Shown here piece after piece: positions 32,983-37,186 of a stretch of 37,186 bases of DNA (positions are counted from its first letter, which is position 1; every line of letters starts with the position of its first letter). The stretch spans positions 1 to 37,186 of the forward strand of contig JBBINH010000032.1 in assembly GCA_037443945.1 (NCBI GenBank), given 5' to 3'. Position numbers and translations under genes: made by a program. This DNA is from SSF26 sp037443945 (lineage in GTDB: Bacteria > Chloroflexota > Anaerolineae > J102). Under the pieces are notes generated by a model. It was not told the DNA's origin and did no database searches. It was given only the letters and a program-made list of their open reading frames with translations.

Positions 32983-34152
32983 TCAAGCTCCTAGGGCAAA
33001 CGCGCGCTTATAAATCTTCACGTAGCCGTGATAATCCACATCGCGCGGATTGCCGATGGTCTGCGGATCCTTGGCGGCAAGCTCGGCCAACAACGGGATC
33101 TGCTCTTCCTTGAAGCCCAGCTGTTGCAATGTGGGGATCTCCAGGTCTTCGGTCAGGCGATAGATCGCCTCCACGGCTTTCTCGGCTGCCTGCCAGACGC
33201 TCAAGCCGCGAATATCCTCGCCCAAGGCCTGGGCAATCCGGGCGAAGCGTTCCGGCTCGCCCATGTAGTTGTACTCCATCACCGGCCCCAGTAAGCGGGC
33301 CGTCAGAGCGCCGTGGGGACAATCCACCACGCCGCCGGCCGTCTGGCTCATGGCATGGGCAGCGCCGGCACTTTCGGTCCCGTAGGCCAGGCCGGCGAGC
33401 ATGGCGGCCATGCTCATCTTGTAGCGGGCCTCCTGATTGTGGCCCTGAGCAAAGGCAATGCGCAGATAGCGACCGATGTATTCCATCGCCAACAAGGCCA
33501 CGGCATCGGTAAAAGGCTGCGCATAGGCCATCGTGTAGCACTCAACGGCATGGGCCAAAGCATCCATCCCGGTTCCTGCCGTCACGGCCGGAGGCAAATT
33601 GAGGGTCAGCAAGGGGTCGATCAGGGCCACGGCGGCGGCTATCTTGGGCGTACCGCCGATGTTGAACTTGATATGCCGCACCGGGTCGGTGATAACGGCC
33701 CACAGCGTGGCCTCGCTGCCCGTACCTGCCGTCGTGGGAACGGCTATCAAAGGCGGAATAGGCCGGGTAATGGGATTCGGATCGGCCCACTCGTAATCAA
33801 GCGCCGAACCGCCGTGGACGGCGACGACGCCGATGGCCTTGGCCGTATCCATCGAGCTACCGCCGCCAAAGCCGATGAGTCCGTCGCAGCCCGCTTCATG
33901 ATAGAGGGCAGCCCCACGATCGACCAGGGCCACCGGCGGGTTCGGGATGACTTCGTCGAACCGAACGGGGTCGATGCCGCCCTTCTTCAGAATGGCGATG
34001 GCTTCATCCACCATGCCGGTAGCGACCAGACCTTTATCGGTGACAAAGAGAGGACGCGTCATGCCGAGCGCTTGGGCTTCCTCGGCCAGATGGGCAATGG
34101 CGCCCAGACTGTGCTTAAAGGCAGTGGGGGTTTGGTAGGATTTGAGGCTCAT
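32983..34152 (-). CDS. Iron-containing (group III) alcohol dehydrogenase
   Basis: A 389-residue NAD(P)-dependent dehydrogenase. The start at 34152 (MSLKSYQTPTAFKHSLGA) matches the family; the upstream open frame is not protein-like. Nucleotide binding is shown by LIGFGGGSSMDTAKAIGVVA and VPTTAGTGSEATLWAVIT. Metal ligands are expected from Asp in LIDPLLTL or nearby, His in GMDALAHAVECY, His in AAHAMSQTAGGVVDCPHG, and the second His of that segment. The substrate (ethanol, butanol, glycerol, lactaldehyde, 4-hydroxybutyrate and others in the family) cannot be told from sequence. It seems to be the first gene of the run that continues into azlCD and the carotenoid genes, with gaps of 13 nt or less. 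Confidence 0.9.
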   Translation of the reverse strand: MSLKSYQTPTAFKHSLGAIAHLAEEAQALGMTRPLFVTDKGLVATGMVDEAIAILKKGGIDPVRFDEVIPNPPVALVDRGAALYHEAGCDGLIGFGGGSSMDTAKAIGVVAVHGGSALDYEWADPNPITRPIPPLIAVPTTAGTGSEATLWAVITDPVRHIKFNIGGTPKIAAAVALIDPLLTLNLPPAVTAGTGMDALAHAVECYTMAYAQPFTDAVALLAMEYIGRYLRIAFAQGHNQEARYKMSMAAMLAGLAYGTESAGAAHAMSQTAGGVVDCPHGALTARLLGPVMEYNYMGEPERFARIAQALGEDIRGLSVWQAAEKAVEAIYRLTEDLEIPTLQQLGFKEEQIPLLAELAAKDPQTIGNPRDVDYHGYVKIYKRAFALGA

Positions 34153-34249
34153 GGGTGGCAACAACGCAAGACGGGATGTGGAAATGGACAAGATGCCGGG
34201 ATCGTAATCGGGAAAGGGCGGAAAGGCAAGGTGGGAAGGCGACACCGTT

Positions 34250-36850
34250 CTAGCGTTCCGGCACGACCAGCACGGCGTTGAACCCCCCGTAGCCGTCGGC
34301 TTCTTTTTCCACGTTCTCGGGATCATCCACCCAGGTTTCGTCGTCGATAAGAAACTTGTAGTGGTAGCGCCCAGGAGGCAGAGCAGGCAGAGTCAACCGC
34401 CACTGCCAGGGACCGGTGTTCTGCATGGGATGGGCTTCGGGATCCCAGTCGTTGAAATCACCCACGACGGCCACCCGCCGGGCATGGCGGTCGTAGTAGA
34501 CCAGATGGATGCCTTGCTCATCGAACCAAGGTGAAAGCGGAGCCTCGGCCAGGGCGCCAAAGCCCTGACGCAAAGCCGCTGCCACGGCCCGGCCCGGCGT
34601 CACCACGCCAAAGCCCTGACGTTCAGGCGGTTCGTGAGGCAACGGCATGGCCGTGGTCACCAGCAAGTCCTTGACCTGCTCCGGTGTCAAGGCAGGATTG
34701 GCTTCCAGCATCTGGGCGACGACACTACTGACAATGGGTGCCGCAAAGCTGGTGCCGTCTACATGCTGGTAATACGCCGTCACAAACTTGTTGGCCACCA
34801 GGCGGGCCTGGATGGCCTCGCGCTGACGTGCCGGTGGCGTCGCCGGCAACGTCGGTGGCAGGTCGAGGATAGACCAGGTCGAGGCCAACAGGGCCGGTAG
34901 CTCCTCATCGGGAGCGCGCCACAGCCGATCGAGAATCAGGTTCTGCTCGGCAATGCGCGTACCCGGCAAGACCGGTGCCGCCAGCCAGATGCCGGGCGCC
35001 ACCACTTCCGGCTTGAGTCGACCGGAAGGCAACCGCGCCCAGTTGCTTTTGTAGATGCGCTGTCGCTGCGGGTCTAGGACATTCTGGTCATCACTCCCGC
35101 CCACGGTGATGGCCTCCGGTGCCGAAGCCGGGGGAAACAGGTCGGGTTGGCCGCTGTTCCCGGCGGCAGCCACAACCACAACCCCCCGCCGCACCAGCTC
35201 GGCCACCAGGCGATCGATGAGGCTGCGCCGGTCCAGACCGGACCGATCCCCACCCACGCTCAGATTGACAATACGAATGGCAAAACGCCGATGATTGACC
35301 AAGATCCATCGTAAGCCGCGCACGATGTCGCGCTCGCGAATACGCCCTTGCGGATCGCTGATTTTGACCAGCACGACCTGCGCCTCGCTGGCGATGCCGG
35401 CATAACGACCCTGGCTGAGGGCGCCGTTGCCGGCAGCAACGGTGCTGGTCATCAAGCCATGCCAGGAAACGGGTTGCGGCTCGCGAAAATCGGCCCCTTC
35501 CTGGATGTTTGCGGTGGTGGCATCCACCATGGTCACGATGCGGTTGCTCGGCTGGGTCAAATCGGGATGAGGGTAGAAGCCGCTGTCGAGGAAGGCGATT
35601 GTGATGCCCTGACCGGTGTAGTGGGGATTGGCCCGCAGGCGCACAGGTGTAGGCAGGACAAAGAGATCGGGCCGCCCGTAGATGGGATGGCCCGGCAACA
35701 AGAGCGGTATATCCACCGGATGGGAAGCCGCAGCCACCGCTTTGAAGGTATGGACACAGCGCGGGCAGGCGCCATCGGCCCGGCGCCAACCCGGATAGCT
35801 GTGGGCGATGGCGGCTATGACCTCGGGTTCCATCGCCCGATGCTTGGCGAAAAGCGCAGCAGCCACCCACCGCCGACACAACGGACATAGCCGACGTTGT
35901 GTGCCGGTTTCCGCCGCCACCACCTGCCACGCCGGCGTGCGCTCGGCCAGAAGGTTCTCGATCTCGGCCATGGTGGGCGGCCTTTTAAGAGGGGATGGCT
36001 GTCCGATCCATAGGGCGGCAGCGGCCGCCGCAAAGCGTACATAGCGGGCCACTTCCCATCCGTGCAGCAGGCCCAACACACAGGCGGCCAGGAACACATC
36101 CCCGGCACCTGTGCGATCGACCGGCGGCAAGGGGAACGAGGGATGCTCCTGGGCGCGCGCTTCCGGCCCGAACACGAGCACCGGCCGACTGCCGTCGGTG
36201 ACGATGAGCTGTTTCACCCCGGCCTCCAGCATGGATGCAGCCAGGGCCGGCAACTGGACCGGTGTAAAACCGGGCAAATGGCGCGCCAAAAAGCGCATGC
36301 TCGTCACCACCAGGTCACTCAATCCGGCCAGAGGATGTTCGGGCTGCACGACATCGCCGACAATCACGGGAATGCCCTGACTGCGGGCCAACTGGGCAGC
36401 CTGAACCGCCGCTTTGCCGGCTTCGGCGCTCGTGCTGAGATAACGAATACCGGTCAACATCTCGGCCTGCGGCTCGCACCAGCAGGCCTCATTGTGCCAG
36501 TAGCGCAGGACATAGCGCTCGCGATCGGGCATCACGAAAATGCGCGAGAAGGGCGTGCGCACGTCCCCCCATCGGCGTAGCCATCGCTGTTCGACGAGGG
36601 GATGCCGCTCCAGCTCGCGCAGAATGAGGTCGGCATAGGCATCTTCGCCGAGTCCGTTGCCGACTAAGGCCGATCGCACGCCCCAGGCGGCCAAAGCCAG
36701 AGCCACATTGACCGCCGTCCCACCGGCACGGTAGTAATCGGCCATGACATCACTGGCGCGCTCGGCCGTGGGCAACCGTGGAGTCTGGACGTGATTGACG
36801 ACCTCGATCAGACCGTAACAGAGGACTTCTGGGGCCGCAGTCAGGGTCAT
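34250..36850 (-). CDS. Fusion protein: PfkB sugar kinase, Cys-pair segment, subtilisin-like protease, CBM48 domain
   Basis: One uninterrupted frame of 866 residues from the ATG at 36850. Residues about 8-290 are a PfkB/ribokinase fold: RAGGTAVNVALALAAWGV near the start and the anion-hole motif DRTGAGDVF (245-253). Residues 322-365 hold two Cys pairs, CPLC and CPRC, likely a zinc site. Residues about 405-765 are a peptidase S8 domain with catalytic Asp422 (AFLDSGFYPHPD), His464 (SWHGLMTSTVAAGNG), oxyanion Asn565 (AAAGNSG) and Ser701 (DGTSFAAP). Residues about 781-863 are a CBM48/AMPK-type glycogen-binding domain (RVAVVGDFNDWDPEA, PGRYHYKFLIDD). No signal peptide is present and a PfkB kinase needs ATP, so the protein is probably cytoplasmic, which is unusual for S8 proteases. 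Substrate unknown; storage-glycogen metabolism is hinted at by CBM48. Confidence 0.9.
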   Translation of the reverse strand: MTLTAAPEVLCYGLIEVVNHVQTPRLPTAERASDVMADYYRAGGTAVNVALALAAWGVRSALVGNGLGEDAYADLILRELERHPLVEQRWLRRWGDVRTPFSRIFVMPDRERYVLRYWHNEACWCEPQAEMLTGIRYLSTSAEAGKAAVQAAQLARSQGIPVIVGDVVQPEHPLAGLSDLVVTSMRFLARHLPGFTPVQLPALAASMLEAGVKQLIVTDGSRPVLVFGPEARAQEHPSFPLPPVDRTGAGDVFLAACVLGLLHGWEVARYVRFAAAAAALWIGQPSPLKRPPTMAEIENLLAERTPAWQVVAAETGTQRRLCPLCRRWVAAALFAKHRAMEPEVIAAIAHSYPGWRRADGACPRCVHTFKAVAAASHPVDIPLLLPGHPIYGRPDLFVLPTPVRLRANPHYTGQGITIAFLDSGFYPHPDLTQPSNRIVTMVDATTANIQEGADFREPQPVSWHGLMTSTVAAGNGALSQGRYAGIASEAQVVLVKISDPQGRIRERDIVRGLRWILVNHRRFAIRIVNLSVGGDRSGLDRRSLIDRLVAELVRRGVVVVAAAGNSGQPDLFPPASAPEAITVGGSDDQNVLDPQRQRIYKSNWARLPSGRLKPEVVAPGIWLAAPVLPGTRIAEQNLILDRLWRAPDEELPALLASTWSILDLPPTLPATPPARQREAIQARLVANKFVTAYYQHVDGTSFAAPIVSSVVAQMLEANPALTPEQVKDLLVTTAMPLPHEPPERQGFGVVTPGRAVAAALRQGFGALAEAPLSPWFDEQGIHLVYYDRHARRVAVVGDFNDWDPEAHPMQNTGPWQWRLTLPALPPGRYHYKFLIDDETWVDDPENVEKEADGYGGFNAVLVVPER

Positions 36851-36918
36851 AGACGACGAGATAGCAGAAAAGCGGCAAAAGGCTTCGTCATTGGCTATGA
36901 AAAAGCAACGACCCGCCC

Positions 36919-36924
36919 ATTTTA
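36919..36924 (-). promoter_or_regulatory. Candidate -10 of the kinase-protease fusion gene
   Basis: On the minus strand TAAAAT (36924-36919), followed by GGG, lies about 70 bp ahead of the ATG at 36850. The regulator promoter at 7309-7314 has the same TAAAATGGG. No convincing -35 is seen. Confidence 0.35.
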
Positions 36925-36933
36925 CCAGAAACC

Positions 36934-37043
36934 GACTCGGTTCCGGAGTGTGTTGGCGCAAGAGCGGCAGGCAGGCATAACGTTCTAACGTTCAAACGTT
37001 CTAACGTTCAAACGTTCTCACCAACAAAAGATAGAACCGAGTC
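36934..37043. repeat. AACGTT repeat array 2 (five copies) inside a 10-bp inverted repeat
   Basis: Five AACGTT hexamers start at 36979, 36987, 36995, 37003 and 37011, exactly every 8 bp, with the unit AACGTTCT or AACGTTCA alternating. GACTCGGTTC (36934-36943) and its complement GAACCGAGTC (37034-37043) flank the array. The array lies between divergent genes. It matches array 1 at 10949-10995. Confidence 0.8.
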
Positions 37044-37050
37044 TCTCAAT

Positions 37051-37080
37051 TTGTCCGGAGACCTGCGGGGGGCGTATACT
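37051..37080 (+). promoter_or_regulatory. Promoter of the right-edge partial gene
   Basis: TTGTCC (37051-37056), 18 bp, TATACT (37075-37080). Predicted start near 37087, 24 nt before the ATG at 37111, leaving room for the GGAGGT ribosome site at 37097-37102. Confidence 0.6.
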
Positions 37081-37110
37081 TCGCCCTAGTCCACCTGGAG
37101 GTCGCCGCCC

Positions 37111-37186
37111 ATGGCCTTTACTGCCGTTGATTTTCACGACTTCGTCCGTCTGCTCTCGGAAAACCCAAAATGGCAGACGGAGCTTC
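37111..37186 (+). CDS. Start of an unidentified gene, truncated by the window edge
   Basis: GGAGGT (37097-37102) precedes the ATG at 37111 by 8 nt. The visible 25 residues begin MAFTAVDFHDFVRLLSENPK. This opening (DFHD-(L/F)-VRLL, then P-x-W-x-x-EL) resembles the N-terminus of Chloroflexota coiled-coil proteins with a PD-(D/E)XK nuclease-like end (DUF3782 type), as I recall them. Too little is visible to be sure. Confidence 0.6.
   Translation, partial: MAFTAVDFHDFVRLLSENPKWQTEL

Overview
The window looks like a high-GC chromosome segment from a Chloroflexota (Anaerolineae-like) bacterium. The reasons are: secreted proteins ending in a YLPLVLR-type tail, a BTAD/SARP-STAND regulator with a small companion protein of a kind I associate with this phylum, lysine synthesis on the LysW carrier protein, a fused CrtYc-CrtYd lycopene cyclase, and arrays of an 8-bp AACGTTCN repeat. 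This placement is inferred from gene content; I could not run a search.

Left part (1-10.7 kb, minus strand, accessory). A partial beta-helix lipoprotein, a short secreted protein with the YLPLVLR tail, a 347-residue secreted protein and a 68-residue protein lie downstream of a 1246-residue regulator. That regulator joins a SARP/BTAD DNA-binding half and a STAND ATPase to a family 5 (OppA-like) solute-binding domain. A direct repeat TGTAGAG-N4-TGTAGAG, with the geometry of a SARP box, sits just ahead of the 68-residue gene. Next comes decayed DNA: a fragment of a second SARP gene and a remnant of a large DUF1998-type helicase with one amber codon, one frameshift and no helicase motor. A conserved hypothetical gene and an AACGTT repeat array close this part.

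Middle part (11-23.5 kb). A minus-strand operon carries an ornithine cyclodeaminase-family enzyme, an FAD amine oxidase-like enzyme and serS. Divergent from it is the lysine operon lysW-lysX-lysY-lysZ-lysJ-homocitrate synthase-homoaconitase (large and small subunits fused)-lysK, with mostly overlapping genes. Ahead of lysW is a leader of about 400 nt that appears to hold two successive attenuators. Each has a short lysine-rich peptide frame, an intrinsic terminator and a competing antiterminator pairing. Homoisocitrate dehydrogenase and a LysN-type aminotransferase are not in the window.

Right part (23.5-37.2 kb). On the plus strand, a WecG/TagA glycosyltransferase is followed by a tightly packed run: two-receiver LuxR response regulator, SixA-like phosphatase, RfaE2-like nucleotidyltransferase and MurJ. 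The first two genes appear to have leaderless promoters. Converging on them from the minus strand are an Fe-type alcohol dehydrogenase, azlC, azlD, cytochrome P450, GT2 glycosyltransferase, lycopene cyclase and a divergent PlsY. The last four could together make a hydroxylated, glycosylated and possibly acylated cyclic carotenoid. Beyond them is a single gene fusing a PfkB sugar kinase, a Cys-rich segment, a subtilisin-like protease and a CBM48 glycogen-binding domain. A second AACGTT array and the start of an unidentified gene end the window. I saw no rRNA, tRNA, CRISPR array or intact insertion sequence.
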